Positions 31,650-39,810 of a DNA stretch of 39,810 bases are shown here, in pieces. The DNA is taken from NCBI GenBank assembly GCA_945893075.1, contig CAMDDX010000023.1, forward strand, positions 1-39,810, given 5' to 3'. This DNA is from Planctomyces sp. SH-PL62. GTDB taxonomy: Bacteria; Planctomycetota; Planctomycetia; Planctomycetales; Planctomycetaceae. The translations under genes and the position numbers were made by a program. Each line of letters starts with the position of its first letter. The stretch's first letter is position 1. A model generated the notes under the pieces. It was not told where the DNA came from and did not search any database. It saw only the letters and a list, made by a program, of their open reading frames with translations.

Positions 31650-32540
31650 ATGAGTGGTCGAACCTGCAACCCAGAGCGTCCCGCAACCGTTGGGTTGATC
31701 GGTCTCGGCTTGATTGGTTCGGCGGTCGCCGAGCGATTACTCGCCGCCGGCCACACGGTCATCGGATTCGATATCGTCGAAGAGTCCCGAATCAAACTCA
31801 GCCAACTCGGCGGAGTTCGCACCGCAACCGTGCAAGAGGTCGCTCAAGCGACCGATATCGTGATGCTCGCGCTGCCGAACGATGGGATCTCGGCCAAAGT
31901 GCTGCGCGATATCGACGGCAGCCTGCGTGCCGGTCAAATCCTCGCTGACTTGGGAACCGGCAATCCACGCACAGCGGAATCGCTTGCGGCCAAGTTGAGC
32001 GATCGAGGCGTGCAGTTCCTCGATGCGACGATTTCCGGCAGCAGCACGCAGGTGCGGCGCGGCGATGTGCTGGTCATGGTCGGTGGCGAAGAATCCGCGT
32101 TCGCCGTCTGTCAGCGGTTGTTTGAGTCGTTCGCTTGGCAAGTTCGGCATGTCGGGCCAAGCGGCCAGGGTGCGTGGATGAAGCTCGTGACGAATCTCGT
32201 GCTCGGCTTGAACCGCGCGGCGCTGGCCGAAGGTCTCGCCTTCGCCGAATCGGTCGGCCTCGATCCTGCGGACGCACTCAGCGTGCTGCGTGACAGCATG
32301 GCCTACTCGCGCATCATGGACACGAAGGGACCGAAGATGGTCGCTCGCGACTTCACGCCGGAAGCGCGGTTGTCGCAGCATCTCAAAGACGTGCGACTGA
32401 TCCGCGCAGCCGCCAAGCGAGTCGGTCAGGCGCTGCCCTTGAGCGACGAGCATCAACGCTTACTGGAACTCGCCGAATCGCTCGGACTGGGCGGCCTCGA
32501 CAACAGCGCGATCATCGAAGTGTTGCGGCAGCCGCCGTAG
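31650..32540 (+). CDS. Beta-hydroxyacid dehydrogenase (3-hydroxyisobutyrate dehydrogenase family)
   Basis: A 296-residue NAD(P)-dependent oxidoreductase. The Rossmann motif is VGLIGLGLIGSAVAERLLAA with GHTVIGFDI. Then come IVMLALPNDGISAKVL, the substrate-binding FLDATISGSSTQVRRGDVLV, the catalytic-lysine region GQGAWMKLVTNLVLGLNRAA, and ERLSQHLKDVRL-like C-terminal residues (ARLSQHLKDVRLIRAAAKRV). The family oxidises 3-hydroxy acids such as 3-hydroxyisobutyrate, tartronate semialdehyde partners or 6-phosphogluconate relatives; the substrate here cannot be told. Its stop codon TAG (32538) lies within the left arm of a palindromic repeat shared with the convergent recQ gene. Confidence 0.9.
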   Translation: MSGRTCNPERPATVGLIGLGLIGSAVAERLLAAGHTVIGFDIVEESRIKLSQLGGVRTATVQEVAQATDIVMLALPNDGISAKVLRDIDGSLRAGQILADLGTGNPRTAESLAAKLSDRGVQFLDATISGSSTQVRRGDVLVMVGGEESAFAVCQRLFESFAWQVRHVGPSGQGAWMKLVTNLVLGLNRAALAEGLAFAESVGLDPADALSVLRDSMAYSRIMDTKGPKMVARDFTPEARLSQHLKDVRLIRAAAKRVGQALPLSDEHQRLLELAESLGLGGLDNSAIIEVLRQPP

Positions 32541-32775
32541 CCTGACTCTCCGAGTCGGGCACGCTCCGGCGGTCGTCGGGCACGCTCCGGCGGTTGTCGG
32601 GAACACTCCGGCGGTCGTCGGGTACGCTCCGGCGGTTGTCGGGCACGCTCCGGCGGTTGTCGGGAACGCTCCGGCGGTCGTCGGGAACACTCCGGCGTTC
32701 GTCGGGAATACTCCGGCGGTCGTCGGGAACACTCCGGCTCAGACGCAAGGCCCCGACTCGGAGAGTCAGGGCTAC
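32537..32775. repeat. Palindrome-bounded tandem repeat (9 x 21 bp)
   Basis: The arms 32537-32559 and 32752-32775 are near-exact inverted complements of each other and match the hairpin at 29646. Between them, 32554-32742 holds nine tandem 21-bp units with core CTCCGGCGGT and alternating variants; the units differ at a few positions. Each arm supplies the TAG stop of one of two convergent genes. This is a minisatellite in an intergenic palindrome, not a CRISPR, since there are no unique spacers. Confidence 0.88.
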
Positions 32776-34940
32776 GACTCTTCCCCAAAATGCTCCCGCA
32801 CGCGCAAGCAATCGAGCACCGGGCGGATCAGTTCGTACGAGACCTCGCCGTTCAGTTCGTCGAAGATCGTTCCTAAACGCTCGAAACCGTGTTTCCGAAC
32901 GGCGGCCTCGATACGCGGGATCAACTCGGCTGGCACCCACGGCGACGGGTCCGTAATTCCGTCGTGGCGAATGAACTCAGCGAGGTAGCCGGTAACCGTC
33001 GAAGTTGCGCGGGAAATGACGTTGGCGACATCCCCGATCGACCTGCCTTCGCGGAACAGGCGAAACGCGGCGAGGGCGGAGAGGTTCGGGCCGTTGTCCT
33101 CGGTGGCCGTTCTGCCTGGCGTGTCGGTCGCGACGCCATGCTGTTGGCAGTAGTTCGTGATGCAGGCGATGAACTCTTGGCCGAAGTCCGCAAGCTTCTT
33201 GTCGCCGACTCCTTTAACCGAACGAAAATCGGCGATCGTTGTCGGCCGTCGCCGAGCCATCTCGCGCAGCGCGGTGTCGCCGAAAACAATGTACGCCGGC
33301 ACGCTCAACGCGCCCGCCTTTGCTCGGCGGAGATCGCGTAGCGTGTCGAACAACCCGCGATCGACACCGTCCCACGAATCCCCGATGACCACCGCTTGCC
33401 GCTTCTCGCGCTTCGGAGGCGCGGGCCGCAACAGCTTCGGCGTCAGTTCCCCTTTAATCAGTTGCCAGCCGGTCGGCGTGAGTTTGAGGATGTTGTATTC
33501 GCCGTCCTTCTTCAGAAAGCCTTGGCCGACGAGTTGCTCAATCCAATCGCGAATCGTTTTTTGCGCAACGTCTTTCAGCAGTCCATGAGTGCTCAGCTTG
33601 TCGTGTCCGTTTTGCAGAATGCGTTGATCAAGCGAGCCTTTCAACACGAGCGCCGTGTAATCGCCGCCGAATCGCTGGTCCTGTCGAAACACGCTCGACA
33701 GGATCTTCTGGCCGATGACCTGCGCGTCCTCGACTAAATCCAATTGGCCGAGACAGACATCGCACGCGCCGCACGACTCGGCTTGCTCGGCAGGCAGGTC
33801 TTGGCCGAAGTAGTTGACGAGCGCCCGATGCCGGCAGTTGGCTCCCGTCGCGAATTTGGAAATCGCTTCGAGCGACTGCGCTGCCGCTTCGCGCACCGGA
33901 CCGGGGGGGGACTCTTCGAGCATTCGCTGCCAGCGGATGTATTCGCTGCCGGAATGAAACAGACAGCAATCGGCTTCGAGTCCGTCGCGGCCGGCTCGCC
34001 CGCTTTCCTGCTGATAGCTTTCCAGCGACTTCGGCATCCCATAGTGAATCACGAACCGCACGTTCGACTTGTCGATCCCCATGCCGAATGCGACCGTCGC
34101 CACGATGATGTCGCAACGGTCCTCGATGAAATCGTCCTGGTGCCGCCGCCGCTCGTCGTCGGCCATACCGGCGTGATACGGCAGTGTTTTGAAATCCTGG
34201 CCGTTCAACTCGATCGAGAGCTTGTCCACATCGGCCCGCGTCGTGCAGTAGATGATGCCCGATTCTCCCTTGTGCCGGTCGAGCACCTCGCGGACTTGGC
34301 CGAGTCCGCTTTTGCGACGCTCGACCTTGTAGATCAGGTTCGGCCGATCGAACGAACCGACCAGGACGTCCGGCTGCCGCAGTTCGAGCGACTTGGCGAT
34401 GTCGTGCCGCACCCGCTCGGTCGCCGTCGCGGTGTAAGCGTGCAAGCCGACGTCCGGAAAGTTGGCTCGCAGCAGATTGAGTTGCCGATACTCTGGCCGG
34501 AAGTCGTGTCCCCATTCGCTGACGCAGTGTGCTTCGTCGATCGCGAACATCGAGACCTTGAGTCCCTTGAGAAACTCGATCATTCGATCTTGAACGAGCT
34601 TCTCCGGGGAGACGTACAGCAATTTGACTCGCTCGGCGCGAATATCCTCGGCGACTCGCGCGCGTTCCGCGCCGGTCTGCGTGCTGTTGACGAACACCGC
34701 CGGGATGCCGTTCGTCCGCAGCGCATCGACCTGATCCTTCATCAGCGAGATCAACGGCGAGACGACAATCGCCAAACCGTCGAGACACATGGCCGGAGCC
34801 TGATAGCACAGCGACTTGCCGCCGCCCGTTGGCAACACGACGACCGAGTCGCGTCCGTCGAGCACACTGCGCATCGCCGCCTCTTGCAGCGGGCGGAACC
34901 CGTCGTAGCCCCAATAGCGTTGTAGTACGTCAAGCAGCAT
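32772..34940 (-). CDS. recQ: ATP-dependent DNA helicase RecQ
   Basis: A 722-residue RecQ helicase that unwinds DNA 3'-5' in recombination and repair. Helicase motifs: GYDGFRPLQEAAMRSVL (motif 0), VVLPTGGGKSLCYQ (Walker A), VVSPLISLMKDQVDAL, FAIDEAHCVSEWGHDFRPEY (DEAH and the aromatic loop), AYTATAT, GIIYCTTR, VATVAFGMGIDKSNVRFVIH and QQESGRAGRDG (arginine finger). The zinc-binding RQC has CRHRALVNYFGQ and CGACDVC. An HRDC domain (LREMARRRPTTIADFRSVKG) and a C-terminal helix-turn-helix-like extension (GRSIGDVANVISRATSTVTG) follow. Length and order fit RecQ plus an extra HTH_40-type domain. Its TAG stop lies in the right arm of the adjacent repeat. Confidence 0.95.
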   Translation of the reverse strand: MLLDVLQRYWGYDGFRPLQEAAMRSVLDGRDSVVVLPTGGGKSLCYQAPAMCLDGLAIVVSPLISLMKDQVDALRTNGIPAVFVNSTQTGAERARVAEDIRAERVKLLYVSPEKLVQDRMIEFLKGLKVSMFAIDEAHCVSEWGHDFRPEYRQLNLLRANFPDVGLHAYTATATERVRHDIAKSLELRQPDVLVGSFDRPNLIYKVERRKSGLGQVREVLDRHKGESGIIYCTTRADVDKLSIELNGQDFKTLPYHAGMADDERRRHQDDFIEDRCDIIVATVAFGMGIDKSNVRFVIHYGMPKSLESYQQESGRAGRDGLEADCCLFHSGSEYIRWQRMLEESPPGPVREAAAQSLEAISKFATGANCRHRALVNYFGQDLPAEQAESCGACDVCLGQLDLVEDAQVIGQKILSSVFRQDQRFGGDYTALVLKGSLDQRILQNGHDKLSTHGLLKDVAQKTIRDWIEQLVGQGFLKKDGEYNILKLTPTGWQLIKGELTPKLLRPAPPKREKRQAVVIGDSWDGVDRGLFDTLRDLRRAKAGALSVPAYIVFGDTALREMARRRPTTIADFRSVKGVGDKKLADFGQEFIACITNYCQQHGVATDTPGRTATEDNGPNLSALAAFRLFREGRSIGDVANVISRATSTVTGYLAEFIRHDGITDPSPWVPAELIPRIEAAVRKHGFERLGTIFDELNGEVSYELIRPVLDCLRVREHFGEES

Positions 34941-34988
34941 GATCGCGACATCGAAAGGGCTACCTCCGAGCCTGTCAACTCAGGCCCG

Positions 34989-35094
34989 GCTGATGGCTGT
35001 CGGCTGAAAGCTGTTGGCTGTCATCTCAACTCCGCCGTTCTAGGAGTTTGAAATTACAGCCGACAGCCTTCAGCCGACAGCCTTCGGCCGGAGA
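34989..35094. repeat. Degenerate palindromic repeat upstream of DUF1549/1553 gene
   Basis: GATGGCTGTCGGCTGAAAGC and neighbouring bases (34992-35026) mirror 35054-35090, where ACAGCCGACAGCC and CAGCCGACAGCCT occur in near-tandem. It lies in the gap between the divergent recQ and DUF1549/1553 genes. The composition is related to the palindrome at 12948. No gene is seen in this 230-nt gap. Confidence 0.6.
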
Positions 35095-35169
35095 CGCTTG
35101 CGGGAACTCGGCCAAGATCGAATGATGCTCACCATTCCATTTGCTCCAGCCTCCGGATTGAGAGTTCGC

Positions 35170-36804
35170 ATGTTGCAACTCAGGATTTCAGTGCTGGCCG
35201 TCCTCTGCGGTTGGGTAGTCACGGTGTCGGCCGACGAGCCTCGGCTGCGCGACCGCATCGACGAATCGGTCGCCTCCGCGTGGCAGCGAGAGAAACTGAC
35301 TCCCGCCGCTCCCGCATCCGATGCGGAATTCCTCCGGCGAGTTTCGCTCGATCTTGTCGGCACAATCCCGACGCATGACGAAGCGGTCGCATTTCTCGAT
35401 GACGTCTCGCCCGGCAAACGAGACGCGCTCATCGAACGCTTGCTGGCTGATCCGCGACGCGCGCAGCATCAGGCGGACTTGTGGGATCTCATCCTCTTCG
35501 GCCGCAACCCGCCCGGCTACGACACGGATAAGCGGGACGGCTTTCAGACTTGGCTGCGTGAGCAATTCGCAAACAACGTTCCTTATGACGTGCTGGCTCG
35601 GACGATTCTCAAGGCCGAAGGAAACTCGGCCGAGCAAGGTGCTCCGCTGTTCTTCGTGCAGTACCGCAACCAGCCGGAGGACTGCAACGAGGCGATCACG
35701 CAGACGTTTCTGGGCATCCAGTTGCAGTGCGCTCGCTGCCACGATCACCCGTTCGAGCCGTGGACTCAGCTAGACTTCTTCGGCATGGCCGCGTTCCTCG
35801 CGCGGCTGGAAGTCGTGCAGGTCGGCAAGAAAGACGAACTGACGATGTGGGCCATCGGCGAGAAGAGCACCGGCGACGTGCTCTTCACAGGCCCAGCCGC
35901 CAAACAGACGCCCGGCAAGAAGGGTGAGCCGGTTAAACCAAAATTCCTGCACGGCGAACCGCTGGTCGAACCGCCGCTGCCCGAGGGTTTCAAAGAGGTG
36001 AAGTTCGAGAGCAACAAGCCGCCACCCGCTCCGCAGTTCTCGCGCAAAGATCAGCTCGCTGAATGGATCACGAAGTCGGACAATCCGTACTTTGCGCGAG
36101 CGATCACGAACCGCATCTGGTCGCAGTTCTTCGGCCGGGGCCTCGTGCATCCGGTGGACAACATGAGTCCCTCAAAGGTGCCGACGCATCCGGAACTGCT
36201 CGACGAGATGACGAAACAACTGATCGCGCATCAGTTCGACCTGAGATGGCTGACGCGCGAGTTGGTCAGCAGCCGCGCCTATCAGTTGTCATCAAACGGC
36301 TCAACCGGCGAGCCGCTGCCAAACTGGTTCGAGCACGCTCGATCGCGTCCGCTGTCCGCCGAAGAGTTGGTCGCGTCGTGGCGAGTCGCGACCGGATTCG
36401 ATGTCGTCGAAGCCGCGAAGGAAAAACCAGACGACAAGAAGCCAAACTCACGGAGCCGCTTCAAGCCGCTCCAATGGGAATACGTGATCCGCTTCTTCGG
36501 CCAACCGAACAACGGCACCGGCGACTTCCAAGGCGGACTGCAAGAGCATCTCTATTTGAACAATGGCCAGCTCGGCAGCTTACTGGTGACGGGGCCGGGC
36601 AGCTTGCTCGATGCCATCTCGAAGTCGGAAGCCTCGCCAGAGGAACGCATCGACCGATTGTTCCTCAGCCTTTTGACTCGCCGCGCGACGGATGCGGAGA
36701 AACAGCGATTCGCCGAATACCTTGCGTCCGATAAGAATGCCGATCGCCTGCGAGACGCCATTTGGGTCTTGATGACCTGCGGTGAGTTTCGATTCAATCA
36801 CTGA
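35170..36804 (+). CDS. DUF1549/DUF1553 protein
   Basis: A 544-residue exported protein. ATG 35170 is chosen because a signal peptide follows (MLQLRISVLAVLCGWVVTVS); the longer frame from 35098 crosses a repeat. DUF1549 has FLRRVSLDLVGTIPTHDEAV, ADLWDLILFG and LQCARCHDHPFEPWTQLDFF with its CxxCH. DUF1553 has NPYFARAITNRIWSQFFGRG, LVSSRAYQLSS and LLTRRATDAEKQRFAEYLAS. Unlike the larger paralogue at 7923 it lacks the Ig-like and CX4CH regions. It is followed by a palindrome and then a DUF1501 gene on the same strand, the standard planctomycete pair. Predicted periplasmic; the substrate is unknown. Confidence 0.92.
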   Translation: MLQLRISVLAVLCGWVVTVSADEPRLRDRIDESVASAWQREKLTPAAPASDAEFLRRVSLDLVGTIPTHDEAVAFLDDVSPGKRDALIERLLADPRRAQHQADLWDLILFGRNPPGYDTDKRDGFQTWLREQFANNVPYDVLARTILKAEGNSAEQGAPLFFVQYRNQPEDCNEAITQTFLGIQLQCARCHDHPFEPWTQLDFFGMAAFLARLEVVQVGKKDELTMWAIGEKSTGDVLFTGPAAKQTPGKKGEPVKPKFLHGEPLVEPPLPEGFKEVKFESNKPPPAPQFSRKDQLAEWITKSDNPYFARAITNRIWSQFFGRGLVHPVDNMSPSKVPTHPELLDEMTKQLIAHQFDLRWLTRELVSSRAYQLSSNGSTGEPLPNWFEHARSRPLSAEELVASWRVATGFDVVEAAKEKPDDKKPNSRSRFKPLQWEYVIRFFGQPNNGTGDFQGGLQEHLYLNNGQLGSLLVTGPGSLLDAISKSEASPEERIDRLFLSLLTRRATDAEKQRFAEYLASDKNADRLRDAIWVLMTCGEFRFNH

Positions 36805-36810
36805 GCCTTC

Positions 36811-36867
36811 GTGGGGCACGTTTCCAACGTGCCCGTCCTGTCCGGGCACGTTGAAAACGTGCCCCAC
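36811..36867. repeat. 25-bp inverted repeat between co-directional genes
   Basis: The arms GTGGGGCACGTTTCCAACGT... (36811-36835) and 36843-36867 are near-perfect inverted complements with a 7-nt loop. It sits 6 nt after the DUF1549/1553 stop and just before the DUF1501 ribosome binding site, so it could attenuate transcription or protect the upstream mRNA. Confidence 0.75.
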
Positions 36868-36882
36868 GTTTGGGAGCCGACC

Positions 36883-38154
36883 ATGAACCCAAGTTGCTCA
36901 CCCAGCGAACATCTCAGCCGACGAGCATTATTCAAAGGGACGCTGGCCACAGCCGCCGGCGGAGTCGTCATGAACTTCGGCGGCTTGACCAGTTCGGCCG
37001 CGCTGGCCGAGGAAGTCAAACGCGAGAAGAAGCATTGCATCCTGCTCTGGATGAACGGCGGAGTTTCTCAATTCGAGACGTTTGACATGAAAGTCGGCCG
37101 GCCGACCGGCGGTGTGTTCCGGCCGATCTCGACCAACGTTCCCGGCACTCAAGTCTGCGAGCTGATGCCGAAGATGGCTCAGCAAATGGACAAGGTCGCC
37201 GTCATCCGCTCGATGCGAACGTCGGAGGTCGATCATCCCGGCGGCATCTATCTGATGCACACCGGCTATCGGCCGAGTGCCAACGTTCGGTTCCCGGAAG
37301 TCGGCGCGATCGTCGCGAAGTATCACGGCAGCGAAGGCTCGGACCTGCCGAACTTCGTCAAAGTCTCGACGCAAGGAGACGCCGGTGCGGGGTTCCTCGG
37401 CCCGAAGTATTTGTCGTTCTCGGTCGGTTCACGCGGCGAATTGCCAACGTTCTCGGCCTCGCCACATGATCCCGCTCACGAACTGCGAAGACATGAACTG
37501 CGGACGTTCCTCGAAGACGAATACGCCCGCACGCGCAAGAGCGATCTCGTGCGCATGCACCGCGAGTCCTATGAAGCCGCGCGGCGGCTGAACAAAGCCC
37601 GCGAGGTCTTCAAGATCGACGCCGAATGGGAACAGCATCGCGAGTTGTACGGCGACAGCGCATTCGGACGCCGCTGCCTGCTGGCTCGGAAGTTGGTCGA
37701 GTCCGGCGTGCCGTTCATCGAAGTCGGGCAGAGCAGCTACGACTCGCACGCCGACAATTTCGCGTGGCACAAAGGACTCGCCCCACCGATGGAACACGCC
37801 TGGGCCGGTCTGCTGGTCGATCTGCAACAGCGGGGCTTGCTGGAGAAAACACTCGTCGTCTGGACCGGCGAGATCGGTCGGACTCCGAAGATCAACAATC
37901 GCGCCGGCCGCGATCATTACGTCCGCTGCTGGACCACCGCGCTCGCTGGTTGCGGCATCAAAGGGGGAGTCGTCTATGGTGAGTCCGATGCCGACGGCGT
38001 CGATGTCAAAGACAAGCCGGTGACTGAGGGAGATTTCTTCGCGACGATCTATCACGCCCTGTCGCTCGACCCGAAGACTGAGAATCTGGCGGGAGTGCGC
38101 CCGGTGCCGCTGGCTCCATTCGGATCGAAGGTCGTCAGTGAGTTGTTTGGGTAG
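36883..38154 (+). CDS. DUF1501 protein, Tat-exported
   Basis: A 423-residue DUF1501 protein. ATG 36883 has GGGAG 6 nt upstream; the longer frame from 36811 is just the palindrome translated. A twin-arginine-type leader (HLSRRALFKGTLATAAGGVV) is followed by ILLWMNGGVSQFETFDMKVG, VIRSMRTSEVDHPGGIYLMH with TGYRPS, LLARKLVESGVPFIEV, TGEIGRTPKIN, GRDHYV and TALAGCGIKGGVVYGESDAD. It is the third member of this family in the window and is paired with the upstream DUF1549/1553 gene. A hairpin repeat lies just after the stop. Confidence 0.92.
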   Translation: MNPSCSPSEHLSRRALFKGTLATAAGGVVMNFGGLTSSAALAEEVKREKKHCILLWMNGGVSQFETFDMKVGRPTGGVFRPISTNVPGTQVCELMPKMAQQMDKVAVIRSMRTSEVDHPGGIYLMHTGYRPSANVRFPEVGAIVAKYHGSEGSDLPNFVKVSTQGDAGAGFLGPKYLSFSVGSRGELPTFSASPHDPAHELRRHELRTFLEDEYARTRKSDLVRMHRESYEAARRLNKAREVFKIDAEWEQHRELYGDSAFGRRCLLARKLVESGVPFIEVGQSSYDSHADNFAWHKGLAPPMEHAWAGLLVDLQQRGLLEKTLVVWTGEIGRTPKINNRAGRDHYVRCWTTALAGCGIKGGVVYGESDADGVDVKDKPVTEGDFFATIYHALSLDPKTENLAGVRPVPLAPFGSKVVSELFG

Positions 38155-38169
38155 AAGAAAAACAGAAGA

Positions 38170-38242
38170 GCTGGCGAAAAATGGAGGGCGGAAAATGAAG
38201 CCAGTGATGTCTTCCATTTTCCGCCCTTCATTTTTCGCCAGC
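38170..38242. terminator. Long hairpin between convergent genes
   Basis: A 31-bp arm at 38170-38200 (GCTGGCGAAAAATGGAGGGC at its start) pairs almost perfectly with 38211-38242 across a 10-nt loop. It lies between the convergent DUF1501 and rpiA genes, 16 nt after the DUF1501 stop, and is a candidate bidirectional terminator or REP element. Confidence 0.7.
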
Positions 38243-38354
38243 ATGTCTCCGCGAACCGCCATCAAGTTGGAATCAGCTCACAGAATGCGCTCGCATTCAA
38301 CGACTCACGTCGTTGGATAAATGGGGTCACTACGAGCAAAGGTGCGCAGTCGAA

Positions 38355-39068
38355 CTAATTGCCCGATTCGCGAACGTCGACGCGGCCGTCGGCGTAGCCG
38401 ATGAGGACACGCTCGGCCGTGCCGAGAAACAGACCGGTATCGACGACTCCCGCGATCGCGAGCACCGCGCTTTCCAATGCCCGCGCTGCTGCCCCGTCTC
38501 GCAATGGCTCGGCGAGTTTGCAGTCGAGCGTCAGGTTGCCGTTGTCTGTCAGGAAAGGTTCCGTCCCGCCCACGACTGGCCGAGTGGTCGGCGTCAGGCC
38601 GAGCGCTTTCAACTTCCGCACGACGTAACCGTGGGCGAGCGGGATAACCTCGACGGGAATCCGGCCGCGTTCGCCGAGCGTCCGTACCAGCTTCTCCTCG
38701 CCGACCAGAATGATCTGTCGCTTCGATGCGGCCGCGACGATCCGTTCGCGAACCAGCGCGCCCCCCCAGCCTTTGACGAGATCGAGGTTCGGTGCCACTT
38801 CATCCGCCCCATCGACGGTGAGATCCAGCTCCAGATCTTCGGTCAGCGGCACGAGCGGGATGCCCAGTTCGCGAGCCTGCTTGTCCGAGGCGTTTGAGGT
38901 CGGCACCCCCGTGATTTTCAAACCCGCCTGCACACGCTCGCCGAGCTTCGCGATAAACGCGGCCGAAGCACGGCCGGAACCGAGTCCGACACACATGCCA
39001 TCGCTGATCATGTCCAACACACATGCGGCCACGGAAAGCACTGCGGGATCATTTGAGACATTCGACAT
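38355..39068 (-). CDS. rpiA: Ribose-5-phosphate isomerase A
   Basis: A 237-residue RpiA, interconverting ribose 5-phosphate and ribulose 5-phosphate in the pentose phosphate pathway. ATG 39068 is chosen for its AGGGAG with a 6-nt spacer; the longer frame to 39146 has no such site. Motifs: DGMCVGLGSGRASAAFIAKL (phosphate loop; the usual GTGSTA reads GSGRAS), TGVPTSNASDKQARELGIPL, LDLTVDGADEVAPNLDLVKG with WGGALVRERIVA, then VGEEKLV and LTDNGNLTLDCKL. Length and order match the family. It is divergent from leuS across about 365 nt. Confidence 0.95.
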   Translation of the reverse strand: MSNVSNDPAVLSVAACVLDMISDGMCVGLGSGRASAAFIAKLGERVQAGLKITGVPTSNASDKQARELGIPLVPLTEDLELDLTVDGADEVAPNLDLVKGWGGALVRERIVAAASKRQIILVGEEKLVRTLGERGRIPVEVIPLAHGYVVRKLKALGLTPTTRPVVGGTEPFLTDNGNLTLDCKLAEPLRDGAAARALESAVLAIAGVVDTGLFLGTAERVLIGYADGRVDVRESGN

Positions 39069-39212
39069 TTCAGGCTCCCTGTTGACGACGTGAGAGTGAG
39101 TCACTGTTGATTCTGTGAGGGTGCAGAGGTGATGCAGCGAAAGCAAGTCCGCGAACGACTGCCACGAACGACAAATATCCGACTCTTCAATTTCGCGACG
39201 GTTTGCGTACTT

Positions 39213-39293
39213 CCTCTGTGTCCGCAGTCGCGTCTCTGTGGTGTCAATCTAAACATTTTTGACACCACAGAGACGCGACAGGGGACACAGAGG
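39213..39293. repeat. 35-bp inverted repeat in the rpiA-leuS gap
   Basis: The arms 39213-39247 and 39259-39293 (CCTCTGTGTCCGCAGTCGCG... and its near-complement) flank an 11-nt AT-rich loop. The element fills part of the divergent rpiA-leuS gap. The remainder of the gap shows only an AT-rich, GAAATTTGAAATCTGAAAT-type run just before leuS and no gene. Confidence 0.75.
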
Positions 39294-39433
39294 GAAGGCC
39301 ACAGGAAGGCGAATCGTTTGCATGATGATTTCCTGTTTGCCGCACTACTTCGTTTTGAACTTAGCCGTTCCTACACTCCCGCCCTGTTTTGGGATTTGAA
39401 ATTTGAAATCTGAAATTTGAGATTTGAATCACG

Positions 39434-39810
39434 ATGCCTCGCTACGACGCCAAACGCCTCGAACCCAAATGGCAAGCCTACTGGGAAGAACATCAAACCT
39501 TCGCGACCGGCCCGTTCGATCCGGCCAAAGAAAAGATGTATGTGCTCGACATGTTCCCGTACCCGTCGGGAGCCGGTCTGCACGTCGGGCATCCCGAAGG
39601 CTATACGGCGACCGACATCGTCTGCCGGTACAACCGCATGCAGGGGAAGCAAGTTCTGCATCCGATGGGCTGGGATGCCTTCGGACTCCCCGCCGAGGAA
39701 TACGCGATCAAGACCGGCACGCATCCGGCGATCACGACCGCGAAGAACATCGAGACGTTCAAGCGGCAACTGAAATCGCTCGGCTTCAGCTACGACTGGA
39801 ACCGCGAGCT
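39434..39810 (+). CDS. leuS: Leucyl-tRNA synthetase, 5' part (runs off the window)
   Basis: The first 125 or so codons of LeuRS, open to the window end. [20 protein letters not shown] is the class I start, followed by [20 protein letters not shown] with the HIGH-type signature HVGH, then [20 protein letters not shown], the [20 protein letters not shown] block specific to LeuRS, and [20 protein letters not shown]. The enzyme charges tRNA-Leu in the cytoplasm. The ATG at 39434 is not preceded by a clear ribosome binding site; an AT-rich repeat-like run lies upstream. The KMSKS motif and editing domain would lie beyond the window. Confidence 0.94.
   Translation, partial: MPRYDAKRLEPKWQAYWEEHQTFATGPFDPAKEKMYVLDMFPYPSGAGLHVGHPEGYTATDIVCRYNRMQGKQVLHPMGWDAFGLPAEEYAIKTGTHPAITTAKNIETFKRQLKSLGFSYDWNRE

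Noticed and set aside
32554-32742. CRISPR-like array
   Set aside because: Tandem 21-bp units directly abut, with no unique spacers and no cas genes.
32453-32788. Frames with repeated PTTAG or SVPDDRR peptides
   Set aside because: Translations of the intergenic minisatellite in several frames; no start signals.
33744-34925. 393-codon plus-strand frame over recQ
   Set aside because: Shadow of a complete RecQ on the minus strand.

Overview
The window is about 40 kb of a high-GC bacterial chromosome that is almost certainly from a planctomycete. It has three DUF1501 proteins, two large DUF1549/DUF1553 proteins, a cytochrome c/WD40 protein, a pre-peptidase C-terminal domain protein and a DUF1559 prepilin-like protein with an H-X9-DG motif. 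These families are jointly typical of Planctomycetota. No rRNA, tRNA, CRISPR array or complete insertion sequence was recognised.

Layout. 1-2.4 kb: two unrecognised membrane proteins, a TIR-domain remnant and a 116-bp MITE-like repeat. 2.4-14.3 kb (minus strand): a DUF1501 / cytochrome-WD40 block and a DUF1501 / PPC / DUF1549-1553 block. Between them lie an alkyltransferase-like protein and a small two-gene unit with a clan AA aspartic protease that carries a frameshift. 14.9-21.4 kb (plus strand): a tightly packed operon described below. 21.6-24.2 kb (minus): a TlpA-like thioredoxin and a di-haem MauG-type peroxidase. 24.3-26.1 kb (plus): SenB selenosugar synthase and a PhyH-type dioxygenase. 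26.1-35 kb: PlsC-like acyltransferase, purD, epmA-like, DUF1559, HNH endonuclease, a beta-hydroxyacid dehydrogenase and recQ. 35.2-38.2 kb: a DUF1549/1553 + DUF1501 pair. 38.4-39.8 kb: rpiA and the 5' end of leuS.

The main result is that 14.9-22.7 kb holds six probable selenoprotein genes with nine in-frame UGA codons. Ordinary gene calling would truncate or split all of them. They are: a radical SAM protein whose reading continues through TGC-TGA into the tail Cys-Sec-Ala-Glu-Pro (CUAEP); an exported protein with two adjacent UGA codons (Sec-Sec); a MerT-like three-helix membrane protein with one UGA; an HMA (MerP-like) lipoprotein whose metal-binding CxxC is encoded UxxU; a MerT-MerP fusion with two UGAs, one replacing the second Cys of the GMTCxxC motif; and, convergent to these, a TlpA-like thioredoxin whose WCGPC is encoded WUGPC. 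Each UGA group is followed at roughly 19-35 nt by a perfect or near-perfect hairpin with a G near the start of its loop, as expected of bacterial SECIS elements. Three of the hairpins share a CGGG loop. Interleaved in the same operon are DUF169, PLP-dependent decarboxylase and formylglycine-generating-enzyme-like genes. SenB, which makes a selenosugar, lies 3 kb away. I infer a selenium-dependent, mercury-transport-like metal or metalloid handling system. The substrate is not known from sequence.

Nearly every intergenic gap carries a different palindromic repeat. A 167-170-bp family occurs three times, all around the selenoprotein genes.
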